From Dakarella massiliensis (lineage in GTDB: Bacteria > Pseudomonadota > Gammaproteobacteria > Burkholderiales > Burkholderiaceae_F): DNA of 64,000 nucleotides. How positions within the stretch are numbered: the stretch's first letter is position 1; each line of letters opens with the position of its first letter. Below the pieces are notes generated by a model. That model did no database searches. It had not been told where the DNA came from and saw only the letters and a list, made by a program, of their open reading frames with translations. Location: contig NZ_CVTY01000007.1 of the NCBI RefSeq assembly GCF_001182045.1, forward strand, positions 186,001 to 250,000, in the 5' to 3' direction. Positions 18,796 to 26,415 of the stretch are shown one piece after another. The translations under genes were made by a program, and so were the position numbers.

Positions 18796-20628
18796 ATGAT
18801 GAAAAAACTTGCTTTCGTCCTCAGCCTCGCACTTGCTCTGTCTTCCGGCACCGCATCGGCTGCCGGCACTGCCTCTGCCTCCCAGACTTCAGGCTCCGCC
18901 TGGTCAGGCGAATGGGGCGGCGCGGACAAGTCCTTCGATAAGGAACTGCTTTCCCGACGCGACGCGCTAGCCTCGCTCTTCAGGGAAGGCACCTTCCACG
19001 ACGGTGTCTCGGGCCAGCAAATGGACTACAGCGTCTACGTGCCGGAAGTCTGTCTCAAAAAAGAACGCTGCCCGCTTGTTCTCTTTATGGCGGACGCGAG
19101 CACTGTCGGCAAGGGCGTCAAAGCCCCTCTGATGCAGGGCTGGGGCGGCATTATCTGGGCCGCGCCTGAAACCCAGGCGAAGGGACCGGTGATCGTGCTT
19201 GTCCCCTCATTCAAGGGACCGGAAGCCGCGACCCGGGATGATTCAACGGTTTCGCCCGAAGCGATGATCGCGTACCGGCTTCTGAAAACCGTCATGCATC
19301 GCTATAACGTCGATCGGGACCGCGTCTATACGACGGGCCAGTCGATGGGCGGAATGCTCTCCTTCTACTTCAACACCGTGAACCCGGATCTCTTTGCGGG
19401 TTCTCTGATGGTGTCGAGCCAGTGGGGTGCGGAGCTCCTGAAGCCGCTCGCCTCGGATCATTTCACCTATGTGACTTCCGCCGGGGACCCGAAAGCCTCG
19501 GTTGGGATGGCAGCGCTCCGCACAGTGCTTCAGAAGGAAGGCGCGGATATCGGTGAGACGGAGTTTTCGGCCCGCCTCCCCCTTGCCTCGCAGAACGCCG
19601 CTGTGAAGTCGCTCTACAGCGAAGGGAAACCGATCAATTTCATCCGGTTTACCGCTGGAACCGTGATTCCGGCAAACACAGACAGCCGCGGGAAGGCTTA
19701 CGGCGACCATATGTACGGGTTTGACGCGGCCTATAAGATCCCGGCGATCCGCGAATGGCTCCTCGAACAGAACCGGAACGACACTTATAAGGGACGATTC
19801 TTCCTCGGTGGGGTTTCGCTTCTCGCGAAAGGCCAGGATGGGCTGAATCTTCTGCAGCGAAGCGCTGATCAGAATTACGGTCCGGCGGAAACGCTTGTCG
19901 GCCAGATCTACATGGAAGGCCGCGGCATGCGCCGCAATTTCGCAACGGCTCTGGACTGGTTCAAGAAGGCAGCAGCCCGCGGGGATGATGATGCCTACAT
20001 CCTGATGGGCGACATCTACAGAAACCACGATTCCGGTTTCTACAACCTGAAACTCGCCCGCGAAGCCTATGAAAAGGCCTGGACGCTTGGAAACTTCAAG
20101 GCGCCCCGGTATCTTGCTGAGATGGAAGCGGATACCGCGAACGGCGCAAAACCTGACTATCCGAAGGCGCTTGACTGGTATCAGAAGGGCGTGATGGCGG
20201 GTGACATCACGTGCGCTATCCGGATCGGTGAAATGTATGAGAACGGCGTGTACTTCAAGAAGGATCCGGCGAAGGCGCTTGAGTGGTACCTCATCGCGGC
20301 GCCATCCCCGGAAATCGCGGCTCAGAATGTCCCGCCGCGTCTTGCCGTGATCAAGAAGATCGGTTCTTTCTACGAAAACGGAATCGGTACAGAAAAGGAT
20401 CTTCGGAAAGCTTATGACTGGTACCGGGGCGCGGCTGAAGCGAAAGATCCGGAGGGACTCGCGGATGTAAGGCGCGTCGCGGCTGCCTATAACAAGACTG
20501 TTCCGGCCAAAGCCGCCAAGAGCAAGGTCCCCGCAGATCCGCTCGGCGCGCTCCCGGCACCTGAGCGTCCTGTCGAAAACAGTTCAGAAATCCCGAACAC
20601 CGGTTCCCTACTTAACCTCATAAAGTAA
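18796..20628 (+). CDS. Exported alpha/beta-hydrolase (esterase/PHB-depolymerase-like) with Sel1 repeats
   Basis: A 610-residue protein. The signal peptide (1-22, ending ASA-A) is followed by a serine-hydrolase domain at about 65-325 of the esterase D/poly(3-hydroxybutyrate) depolymerase type, with nucleophile Ser183 in GQSMGG. A plausible catalytic His is in YGDHMYGF near 295. From about 340 to 565 come five or so Sel1-like repeats (for example ALDWFKKAAARGDDDAY, ALDWYQKGVMAGD, ALEWYLIAA, AYDWYRGAAEAKDPEG), which usually bind proteins. The tail is Pro/Ala-rich. An exported hydrolase fused to Sel1 repeats is unusual; it may be an envelope esterase held in a complex. The substrate is unknown. 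It is transcribed alone and closed by a strong terminator. Confidence 0.83.
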   Translation: MMKKLAFVLSLALALSSGTASAAGTASASQTSGSAWSGEWGGADKSFDKELLSRRDALASLFREGTFHDGVSGQQMDYSVYVPEVCLKKERCPLVLFMADASTVGKGVKAPLMQGWGGIIWAAPETQAKGPVIVLVPSFKGPEAATRDDSTVSPEAMIAYRLLKTVMHRYNVDRDRVYTTGQSMGGMLSFYFNTVNPDLFAGSLMVSSQWGAELLKPLASDHFTYVTSAGDPKASVGMAALRTVLQKEGADIGETEFSARLPLASQNAAVKSLYSEGKPINFIRFTAGTVIPANTDSRGKAYGDHMYGFDAAYKIPAIREWLLEQNRNDTYKGRFFLGGVSLLAKGQDGLNLLQRSADQNYGPAETLVGQIYMEGRGMRRNFATALDWFKKAAARGDDDAYILMGDIYRNHDSGFYNLKLAREAYEKAWTLGNFKAPRYLAEMEADTANGAKPDYPKALDWYQKGVMAGDITCAIRIGEMYENGVYFKKDPAKALEWYLIAAPSPEIAAQNVPPRLAVIKKIGSFYENGIGTEKDLRKAYDWYRGAAEAKDPEGLADVRRVAAAYNKTVPAKAAKSKVPADPLGALPAPERPVENSSEIPNTGSLLNLIK

Positions 20629-20650
20629 AACAGGAATCGGTATAAACAGA

Positions 20651-20681
20651 CGGCAGAGAGTTCATCTCTGCCGTTTTTTTT
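20651..20681 (+). terminator. Rho-independent terminator after the Sel1 hydrolase gene
   Basis: A perfect 9-bp stem (CGGCAGAGA / TCTCTGCCG, 20651-20659 with 20665-20673) is followed by eight T. Confidence 0.92.
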
Positions 20682-21109
20682 CAGGGTTTCAGAAGAGAGA
20701 GCAGTCCGAGTATTGCCGCGTACCTAGCTCCTTTCCCAAGAAGCGTGAAAAGAAGCGCTGGAATAAAGGGTGTCCGGATGAGTCCCGCGCCAAGCGACAG
20801 AGCGTCCCCGATCACAGGCACCCAGGAGAAAAAGAGAAGCGGCGTTCCGAAGCGGCGAAGTTTCGCGAGCGTCTGCTCGGACACTTTCTTCCCCTCCGGA
20901 ATAAACCGTCCCAGAACCCAGGAAGTCATAGCTCCCGCAGTATTCATGAGCGTTGCCGTGAGGAAAAGCGCGGCTGTGCGTCCCGGGAAAGCCGCCTCAT
21001 AGGCAATCACCGCGGCTTCACTCGTTCCTGGAAGAATCGTGGACGAGAGAAAGGCGCTCAGCGCGACGCCAAGAAGGCCGAGGTTCCCAAAGTAAGAGGC
21101 GAAATCCAT
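20681..21109 (-). CDS. YqaA/DedA-like inner-membrane protein
   Basis: A 142-residue protein with about four membrane helices. It has the VALSAFLSSTILPGTSEA start, a central LGRFIPEGKK loop and the FGTPLLFFSWVPVIGDALSLGAG segment typical of the YqaA branch of the DedA (SNARE-associated) superfamily. Family members are linked to membrane lipid or ion homeostasis; the exact role of YqaA proteins is not settled. Its stop codon coincides with the end of the terminator T-run of the converging gene. It has no operon partner. Confidence 0.85.
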   Translation of the reverse strand: MDFASYFGNLGLLGVALSAFLSSTILPGTSEAAVIAYEAAFPGRTAALFLTATLMNTAGAMTSWVLGRFIPEGKKVSEQTLAKLRRFGTPLLFFSWVPVIGDALSLGAGLIRTPFIPALLFTLLGKGARYAAILGLLSLLKP

Positions 21110-21308
21110 GTATGCAGTGCTTTTCTGAATGTGAAAGTGAGCTTATCAGAGGAATGATGTTTGAAGAACCTCGGTTTACCCGCCACACACTCCCCTTTTG
21201 ATGAACAGCGGTAGCAGAGGCGTTTCCTGTAACGCTTTGTTAGAATTTCCACCGTACAGCCGGATTTTCCCCTCAGATTCCGGCTGAAACTGTTTTACAG
21301 GACGCCCG

Positions 21309-21941
21309 ATGCTTAATCTTTCCCTTTTCAGCATGTTCATCGTTATTTCACTCGCCAACATTTTTGCTCCGGGAGCGGGTGTTGTTTATGCCATCACAAC
21401 GGGAATTCAGGGTGGACTGAAAGGGAACTTCTGGTGTCGGATCGGACTCGCTGTCGGTATTCTGGTACTGATGACCGCGTCGGTTTCGGGGCTCGGCGTG
21501 ATCGTCGCGAACAGCCCGACGATTTTCACGGTTCTCCGCTTTATCGGTATTGCTTATCTGATTTACCTCGGGATCAAGGCCTGGAGAGCGCCTGCCACGT
21601 CTCTCATCGCTGACGGAGCAATCCCGGCTCACAACGGCCGCAGGCAGTTCGCGGAAGCCTTTATGCTGCAGATCACGAATCCGCAGCCGCTCGTCTTCTT
21701 TATCTCGCTGCTTCCCCAGTTCATCGATCAGAAACTTGCCTATATTCCGCAGGTTGTGATCATGACGGTCGTCTATTCGTTCCTGGTTTTTGCCGTGATG
21801 ACGATCTACACGTTTGCGGTTGCAAGGGCCCGGACATTCTTCAAGTCACCTCAGGCATCCCTCATTCTGCGGCGCACGAGCGCGGTGTTCTTCTTCATCA
21901 TCGCTGCGCTTGTCATTGTGACAATGATCCGAGGAATCTGA
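21309..21941 (+). CDS. LysE/RhtB family amino-acid exporter
   Basis: A 210-residue protein with about six hydrophobic segments and the LysE family hallmarks: an N-terminal APGAGVVYAITTGIQGG stretch (about 20-36), the RFIGIAYLIYLGIKAWR segment near residues 78-94, and QITNPQPLVFFISLLPQFI near 117-135. The family exports amino acids or related small molecules; the substrate cannot be assigned. It is a distant paralog of the exporter at 34825-35475. It is transcribed alone and followed by a terminator. Confidence 0.88.
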   Translation: MLNLSLFSMFIVISLANIFAPGAGVVYAITTGIQGGLKGNFWCRIGLAVGILVLMTASVSGLGVIVANSPTIFTVLRFIGIAYLIYLGIKAWRAPATSLIADGAIPAHNGRRQFAEAFMLQITNPQPLVFFISLLPQFIDQKLAYIPQVVIMTVVYSFLVFAVMTIYTFAVARARTFFKSPQASLILRRTSAVFFFIIAALVIVTMIRGI

Positions 21942-21965
21942 ATCCATTCAGTTGATCCACAGCGG

Positions 21966-21992
21966 ATGCCCGGCAATGTCCGGGCATTTTTA
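21966..21992 (+). terminator. Rho-independent terminator after the LysE gene
   Basis: An 8-bp stem ATGCCCGG / CCGGGCAT (21966-21973 with 21980-21987) is followed by TTTTATT. Confidence 0.88.
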
Positions 21993-22035
21993 TTGGGCAG
22001 ATTATTTGCACAGCCTCTCAAAAGCCCTATTGGTT

Positions 22036-22065
22036 TTGACATATTACGGTGACTTTTCGTATTTA
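22036..22065 (+). promoter_or_regulatory. Sigma70-type promoter of the 22214-25301 operon
   Basis: A perfect -35 box TTGACA at 22036-22041 is followed after 18 bases by TATTTA at 22060-22065. It would start transcription near 22072 and leave a leader of about 140 bases before the MetQ-like gene. Confidence 0.6.
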
Positions 22066-22100
22066 AGGAAAATCAGCAGGTAATACCCCAAAAAGTTCCC

Positions 22101-22178
22101 TGAGCTCCGCATCCATAGTCGCTCAGATGCGGAAGAATCAAAAAACGCTCCGTCAAATCAGATCACAAAAAACTGACG
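22101..22178 (+). ncRNA. Structured 5' leader with mutually exclusive stems (candidate switch)
   Basis: Two complementarities interleave: TGAGC (22101-22105) with GCTCA (22121-22125), and CCGCATC (22107-22113) with GATGCGG (22126-22132). They can form only as alternatives or as a pseudoknot. A second hairpin, CCGTCA with TGACGG (about 22151-22178), follows before the ribosome-binding site. The layout could act as an RNA switch for the operon. I cannot match it to a known riboswitch consensus. Confidence 0.4.
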
Positions 22179-22213
22179 GTAACAATGCTTAATGCTATAG
22201 GGACTCACAAATC

Positions 22214-23020
22214 ATGAAACGCCGCATTCTTCTCGCTGCTATCGCAGCCACTCCCGCAATCGCGCTCTTCGGCTGCAGCAAGAACGATTCATCCTCTGCT
22301 CAGAAGACGATCAAGCTTGGAACACTGTCCGGACCTCACGCTGAAGTCGCTGAAGAAGCCAAAAAGGTCGCTGCCAAAAAGGGACTGAATGTTCAGATTA
22401 TCGAATTCTCCGATTATGGTCAGGTGAATGAAGCGCTCGCCGCTAAGGATATTGACTGCAACGCGTTTCAGCACGTTCCCTTCCTTGAGAAGGCCAAGGC
22501 CTCCAAGGGATATCAATTCACTGCGCTTGGGAAAACCGTTCTCTTCCCGCTCGGCGTTTATTCCCAGAAAATCCATACCAAAACTGAAATTGCTGACGGA
22601 ATGCTCGTTTCCGTTCCCGCCGATCCCGCGAACCTCGGCCGCGGTCTTCAGCTCCTTGAACGTAACGGCATTATCAAGCTGAAGGATGGCGTCGGGATAC
22701 ACGCGACAACACACGATATCGCTGAGAATCCGAAACACCTGGTATTCCGCGAGGTTGACAGCGCTTACCTCGGCCGGTCACTTCCCGATGTGGGATTCGC
22801 GGTCATCAACGGCAGCTGGGCGGTGAAATCCAAGCTTTCCCCTGAGAAAGACGCATTTATTCTCGAAGGTGCGGATTCAGACTTTGCCAACGTTCTCGTC
22901 ACCCGCACTGAGGATAAAGATAAGCCTGAGTTCAAAACTCTCCTTGCTTCGTTCCAAAGTCCCGAAGTGAAGCAATTTGTGAAGGATAAGTTCAAGGGCT
23001 CGGTGGTAGCCGCCTTCTAA
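22214..23020 (+). CDS. MetQ/NlpA-family substrate-binding lipoprotein without linked ABC transporter
   Basis: A 268-residue lipoprotein: basic N-terminus, hydrophobic stretch, lipobox LFGC with Cys21. The mature part is a full NlpA-family binding protein (IKLGTLSGPHAEVAEE, then DIDCNAFQHVPFLE near 78-91 and VSVPADPANLGRGLQLLE near 136-153), the fold of the methionine-binding protein MetQ. No MetN ATPase or MetI permease gene is nearby. It begins a tight four-gene operon with an iron-sulfur protein, a Cys-rich unknown and an isocitrate-lyase-family enzyme, so it may bind a carboxylate or thio-compound linked to that pathway rather than methionine. This is inference. AGGGAC lies 10 bases before the ATG. 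Confidence 0.9.
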   Translation: MKRRILLAAIAATPAIALFGCSKNDSSSAQKTIKLGTLSGPHAEVAEEAKKVAAKKGLNVQIIEFSDYGQVNEALAAKDIDCNAFQHVPFLEKAKASKGYQFTALGKTVLFPLGVYSQKIHTKTEIADGMLVSVPADPANLGRGLQLLERNGIIKLKDGVGIHATTHDIAENPKHLVFREVDSAYLGRSLPDVGFAVINGSWAVKSKLSPEKDAFILEGADSDFANVLVTRTEDKDKPEFKTLLASFQSPEVKQFVKDKFKGSVVAAF

Positions 23021-23041
23021 TCCGTTTCACAAGGGAAGAAA

Positions 23042-23776
23042 ATGCATATCAATCAGCAATGTATCGGATGCCGCCAATGCTGGCCGGTGTGTCCGGTCGG
23101 CGCTATTGGCGCTACGGCTGACGGGCACCATTCAGAGGTCAATCTGGACCGCTGTGTCGAATGCAGTGCCTGTCTCCGTTCCAGGGTCTGTCCCGTCAAC
23201 GCTTTTGAACCTCAGGAACTGCCGTGGCCCCGCAGCCTGCGCTCGGCTTTCTCTGATGTCCTGAGTCCTCATAAATCAACCGGAGTTCTTGGCCGCGGAA
23301 CCGAAGAAATGAAAACCAACGACGTTACGGGCCGGCTGCGTGCCGGGTTCGTCAACGTCGCGGTGGAACTCGGGCGTCCCGGAATCAGCGCAAGTTTCGA
23401 AGATGTTCAGAAGGTCACCAGAGCCCTAGCCCGCCTTGACGTTGAGTTTCAGAAAGAAAATCCGGTTACCTCTCTCTTCACAAGCGACCGAAATGGGGAT
23501 CTGAATCCTGAGGTACTGGGGGAGCGGGTACTCTCCGCACTCGTTAAATTTGAGATTCCCGTCAGCCGGGTTCCTGAACTGGTAGAGGCTCTTGAAGAGG
23601 CGGGGAAGACTGTTGATACCGTTTTTTCCGCCGCTCTCGCCGAACCGATCCGTCCGGGGGAATCGGAGCCGGAACTTATCCAGATTCTGGAAGAGAACGG
23701 CATTTTTTATCGTCCCAACGGAAAAACCAATGTCGGACTTGGCAGACCGTTTCTTCCAGTGGAGGCGGCATCATGA
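23042..23776 (+). CDS. Two-[4Fe-4S] ferredoxin-domain protein with unknown C-terminal domain
   Basis: A 244-residue cytosolic protein. The N-terminal 60 residues are a bacterial-type ferredoxin with two cluster motifs: CIGCRQCWPVCP at about 8-19 and CVECSACLRSRVCP at about 38-51, the second with a one-residue insertion before the last Cys. The remaining 180 residues are helical, contain no Cys and match nothing I recognise. Electron transfer to or from the partner at 23773-24402 is likely, since its stop overlaps that gene's start by four bases (ATGA). AGGGAAG precedes its own ATG. Confidence 0.85.
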   Translation: MHINQQCIGCRQCWPVCPVGAIGATADGHHSEVNLDRCVECSACLRSRVCPVNAFEPQELPWPRSLRSAFSDVLSPHKSTGVLGRGTEEMKTNDVTGRLRAGFVNVAVELGRPGISASFEDVQKVTRALARLDVEFQKENPVTSLFTSDRNGDLNPEVLGERVLSALVKFEIPVSRVPELVEALEEAGKTVDTVFSAALAEPIRPGESEPELIQILEENGIFYRPNGKTNVGLGRPFLPVEAAS

Positions 23777-24402
23777 CGCATACTCTTCATCGGCGCGGTT
23801 CAAAGTCGGATCTTGCGCATGACTATGTGGTTCTCGCAATGGCAGCCCGGGGTGTCAAACGTGACGGTGCCGCACCGAAACTCGCCCAGGCGCTTGAAAT
23901 TTTTGCTGCTCATAATCCAGTGAATTACGGAAACGTGGCCGGAAATTCCTTCACACGGACTCTGCCCGAGATGGTCTCTCTTACGCGTGACAACACAGTC
24001 TCTCACGCCGTATTCAGGGATATTGAGGATGTCACGGCAGTACTCCAGGATCTGAAAAAAGAAGATCTCGGTATTTCCATCGTGGTTTCAGGGCTATTTG
24101 ATCAGGTCAAGGCCTCCTGTCGATGCGCTGGGCTGACTCCTCACACGGCCAATGTGTCGCTTGGGATCTTTGGCAAAACCGACAAGCTGCCAAAAGAAGG
24201 CGTTCTCGAAATTGCCTCCATGTGCGGACACAACATGGTCTCATTCGGTGTCATCAAAAAACTCGTACGGGATATAGAGGACGGTTTTACGACACCGGAA
24301 CAGGCGGCTAAAAAAATTGCGGCGAGCTGTCTCTGCGGCGTCTTTAACTGGGAGCGCGCAGCTCAGGTCTTTTCCCGTCTTGCTGAAGGAGCACAGGCAT
24401 GA
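23773..24402 (+). CDS. Cys-rich protein of unknown function, partner of the ferredoxin protein
   Basis: A 209-residue soluble protein that I do not recognise. It has five cysteines in its second half, as C-x-C at 116/118, Cys151 in SMCGHN and C-x-C at 186/188 (SCLCGVF). This C-x-C...C...C-x-C pattern looks like ligands for an iron-sulfur cluster or another metal. The first half is helical and has a conserved-looking RTLPEM segment. Its start overlaps the stop of the ferredoxin gene and its stop overlaps the start of the lyase gene (both ATGA), so the three are translationally coupled. It may be the catalytic or scaffold subunit of a redox enzyme with the ferredoxin protein; this is context only. 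Confidence 0.8.
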   Translation: MTHTLHRRGSKSDLAHDYVVLAMAARGVKRDGAAPKLAQALEIFAAHNPVNYGNVAGNSFTRTLPEMVSLTRDNTVSHAVFRDIEDVTAVLQDLKKEDLGISIVVSGLFDQVKASCRCAGLTPHTANVSLGIFGKTDKLPKEGVLEIASMCGHNMVSFGVIKKLVRDIEDGFTTPEQAAKKIAASCLCGVFNWERAAQVFSRLAEGAQA

Positions 24403-25301
24403 AAACCGCTGAAGAGAAACGTCTCGAGTTCAGAAGAAATCTTGAGACGGGAACATTCATGATTGCGCCGGGAATCTATGACGCGCTGTCTGCGAAAATT
24501 GCCGAAGCATCCGGACTTAATTGTCTCGCAATGGGCGGTTATGCCATCTCCGCCACCCGTCTGGGTCAGCCGGATGTCGGACTGCTTTCGCTTACCGAGA
24601 TGCGGGAATCGCTGAAGCAGATCTGTGATGCGACTGAAATTCCTGTGATTGGAGATGGGGATACCGGCTTCGGCAACGCTCTGAATGTCATCCGGACTGA
24701 AAATGAGTATGAGCGGGCCGGCGCTTCCTGCATCTTCTTTGAGGATCAGAAATGGCCCAAGCGCTGCGGTCATATGGAAGGGAAACAGGTTATTCCAGCC
24801 GAAATCCATGTTCAAAAGATCCGCGCGGCGTGTGATGCCAGGATTGATAAGAACACGGTCATCATGGCCCGAACTGATACCCGGGCAATCAATGGGGTCG
24901 ATGATGCCATCCGGCGGGGGCATCTTTACGCAGATGCCGGCGCTGAAATCCTTTTTATCGAGGCGCTTCGGGACCGGAGTGAAGTTGAACGGCTGGCCCG
25001 CGAATTCGAGGGAACCGGCACTTATCTCTTCGCAAACATGATTGAGGGCGGAAAAACGCCGATTATTCCAGCCTCTGAGCTGAAGGAAATGGGATACGCG
25101 GGGGTTTTCTGGTCCTGCGCTTCCCTTTATCTGGTTGCTAAGACCCTAAAAGACGCTTTTACTGAACTGGCACGTGACGGAACCAGTGACGCGTTTCTCA
25201 GCAGAATGATTGACTTCAACGAATTCAATCACTTCATTGGTCTTGATCGCTATCGTGAGCTGGAAAAACGATATGCGGCGGATGATAATTCCCAGCCCTG
25301 A
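24399..25301 (+). CDS. Isocitrate lyase/PEP mutase superfamily lyase
   Basis: A 300-residue TIM-barrel enzyme of the superfamily that includes 2-methylisocitrate lyase, 2,3-dimethylmalate lyase and phosphonopyruvate-forming enzymes. Visible signatures are PGIYDALSAKIAE (about 25-37), the metal-site motif GDGDTGFGN near 86-94, and KRCGHMEGK near 125-133. The Cys in KRCGH is the catalytic base of the C-C lyases and is absent from the mutases, so a lyase that cleaves a 2-hydroxy dicarboxylate (methylisocitrate, dimethylmalate or similar) is favoured. Its start overlaps the preceding stop, and AAGGAG lies 11 bases before the ATG. It is the last gene of the 22214-25301 operon. No prpC or prpD gene is nearby. 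Confidence 0.88.
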   Translation: MKTAEEKRLEFRRNLETGTFMIAPGIYDALSAKIAEASGLNCLAMGGYAISATRLGQPDVGLLSLTEMRESLKQICDATEIPVIGDGDTGFGNALNVIRTENEYERAGASCIFFEDQKWPKRCGHMEGKQVIPAEIHVQKIRAACDARIDKNTVIMARTDTRAINGVDDAIRRGHLYADAGAEILFIEALRDRSEVERLAREFEGTGTYLFANMIEGGKTPIIPASELKEMGYAGVFWSCASLYLVAKTLKDAFTELARDGTSDAFLSRMIDFNEFNHFIGLDRYRELEKRYAADDNSQP

Positions 25302-25320
25302 TGGAATCTTTCTGAAAATA

Positions 25321-25354
25321 ATGCCCGAAGGTCGAAACAGATCTTCGGGCATTT
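25321..25354. terminator. Terminator between converging genes
   Basis: A 10-bp stem ATGCCCGAAG / CTTCGGGCAT (25321-25330 with 25343-25352) has a 12-base loop. It lies between the lyase gene and the converging ureohydrolase gene. The T-run is short. Confidence 0.75.
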
Positions 25355-25376
25355 GACTGATTGAAGGATGAATCAA

Positions 25377-26267
25377 TCACTTCAGAATCGGAAGGCTTTC
25401 CATCATGCGTTTCAGATTCCAGGCATCCCACGGCATATGTTCCGCAATACCGAGGCCTACGAGGTCCGCCGTCTTCCCAATATCAAGAATCAGACGGGTG
25501 ACCTGTTCAATCTTCAGTTTCCCGGGGGCGGTGTCAAACGGAATGCCGTTCGGATCATTCGGGAACTGAGAGTAGAAGAACCGGGGATCAAGCGAGTCAA
25601 TGTCGAAATGGATGGCGACGTGCTTGAGGCCGCTTGCCTTAAGCCAGTCCGTCACCGCGGTGCTCGTCTCAAACACCGTTTCCGGCGGGAACACTTTCAT
25701 GCCGAGACGCTCAACAATCGCGCTTTCCTTCGGAGAATTGAAGCGGCTCGGCCCCACAATGGCAACCTGCCCACCTGTCAGCGGTTTCTTCACTTCACGG
25801 GCGAAAACCGGATCACCGTCCCCCATCAGATTTCCGAGAACCATCGCGTGTTCCCGGTCAAAGACTTCAGGCGTGGAAATATCCGGATGCGCGTCTACCC
25901 AGATAACCGCGAGGTCCCCATCGTACTTTTCATTGAGGTACGAGAACGGGGCCTGATCCACGAGGCAGTCACCGCCGAAAACAACAATACGATCCGGTGC
26001 CTCACGGTCAATGATTTCCCGGGCCGCATGAAGCTGCTTCAGCACCACCTCCTGCTGATAGACACCATTCGTCTTCCAGCCGTGTTTCCCTTCATAGGGA
26101 GCCACGGGAACCTCAAACTCGGGCGTGGTTTTGCTCTTCGGAGCAAGGAAGGAAAGGAGCCGGGCTCCCAGAGGGTAGATCTCGCCAGTCACTGGCGGCA
26201 GGTCATAATCGCCTCCCTGCCACTGAGGCATCAGGAGTCGGATTGTTTTCTTATTTTCTTCAGCCAT
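25377..26267 (-). CDS. Arginase/agmatinase superfamily protein with His-to-Cys change in the metal site
   Basis: A 296-residue protein of the ureohydrolase fold. Metal-binding motifs are DAHPD (Asp125, His127, Asp129) and FDIDSLDP (Asp222, Asp224). The first motif, normally GGDH, reads GGDC with Cys101 in place of the metal-binding His, and the motif near the C-terminus is GLGIAEHMPW. The family hydrolyses guanidino groups (arginine, agmatine, formiminoglutamate), releasing urea or formamide. The changed ligand suggests altered metal use or a different substrate. The start is supported by AGGAAATCAG upstream. It is a single-gene unit, convergent to the lyase operon. Confidence 0.85.
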   Translation of the reverse strand: MAEENKKTIRLLMPQWQGGDYDLPPVTGEIYPLGARLLSFLAPKSKTTPEFEVPVAPYEGKHGWKTNGVYQQEVVLKQLHAAREIIDREAPDRIVVFGGDCLVDQAPFSYLNEKYDGDLAVIWVDAHPDISTPEVFDREHAMVLGNLMGDGDPVFAREVKKPLTGGQVAIVGPSRFNSPKESAIVERLGMKVFPPETVFETSTAVTDWLKASGLKHVAIHFDIDSLDPRFFYSQFPNDPNGIPFDTAPGKLKIEQVTRLILDIGKTADLVGLGIAEHMPWDAWNLKRMMESLPILK

Positions 26268-26365
26268 TCTGATTTCCTTTCAGAACCTATAGGATTCGGG
26301 AAATAGATTAGTCCTATCGGATAATAACCGTGAGGCTTCAGAGTAATTTTTTTTGAATACAGAAA

Positions 26366-26394
26366 AGGCTGCGGGAAAAGCCTCCGCAGCCTTC
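26366..26394 (-). terminator. Terminator after the lipoprotein gene at 26416
   Basis: A 10-bp stem AAGGCTGCGG / CCGCAGCCTT (26366-26375 with 26385-26394). On the minus strand it is followed by TTCTGTATTC and a run of T. Confidence 0.7.
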
Positions 26395-26415
26395 GGTTCT
26401 GTGCGTCTCAGAAGT

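Noticed and set aside
22101-22132. A SAM-II riboswitch
   Set aside because: The crossing stems and the MetQ neighbour suggested it, but stem and loop lengths and the conserved bases I remember do not fit.
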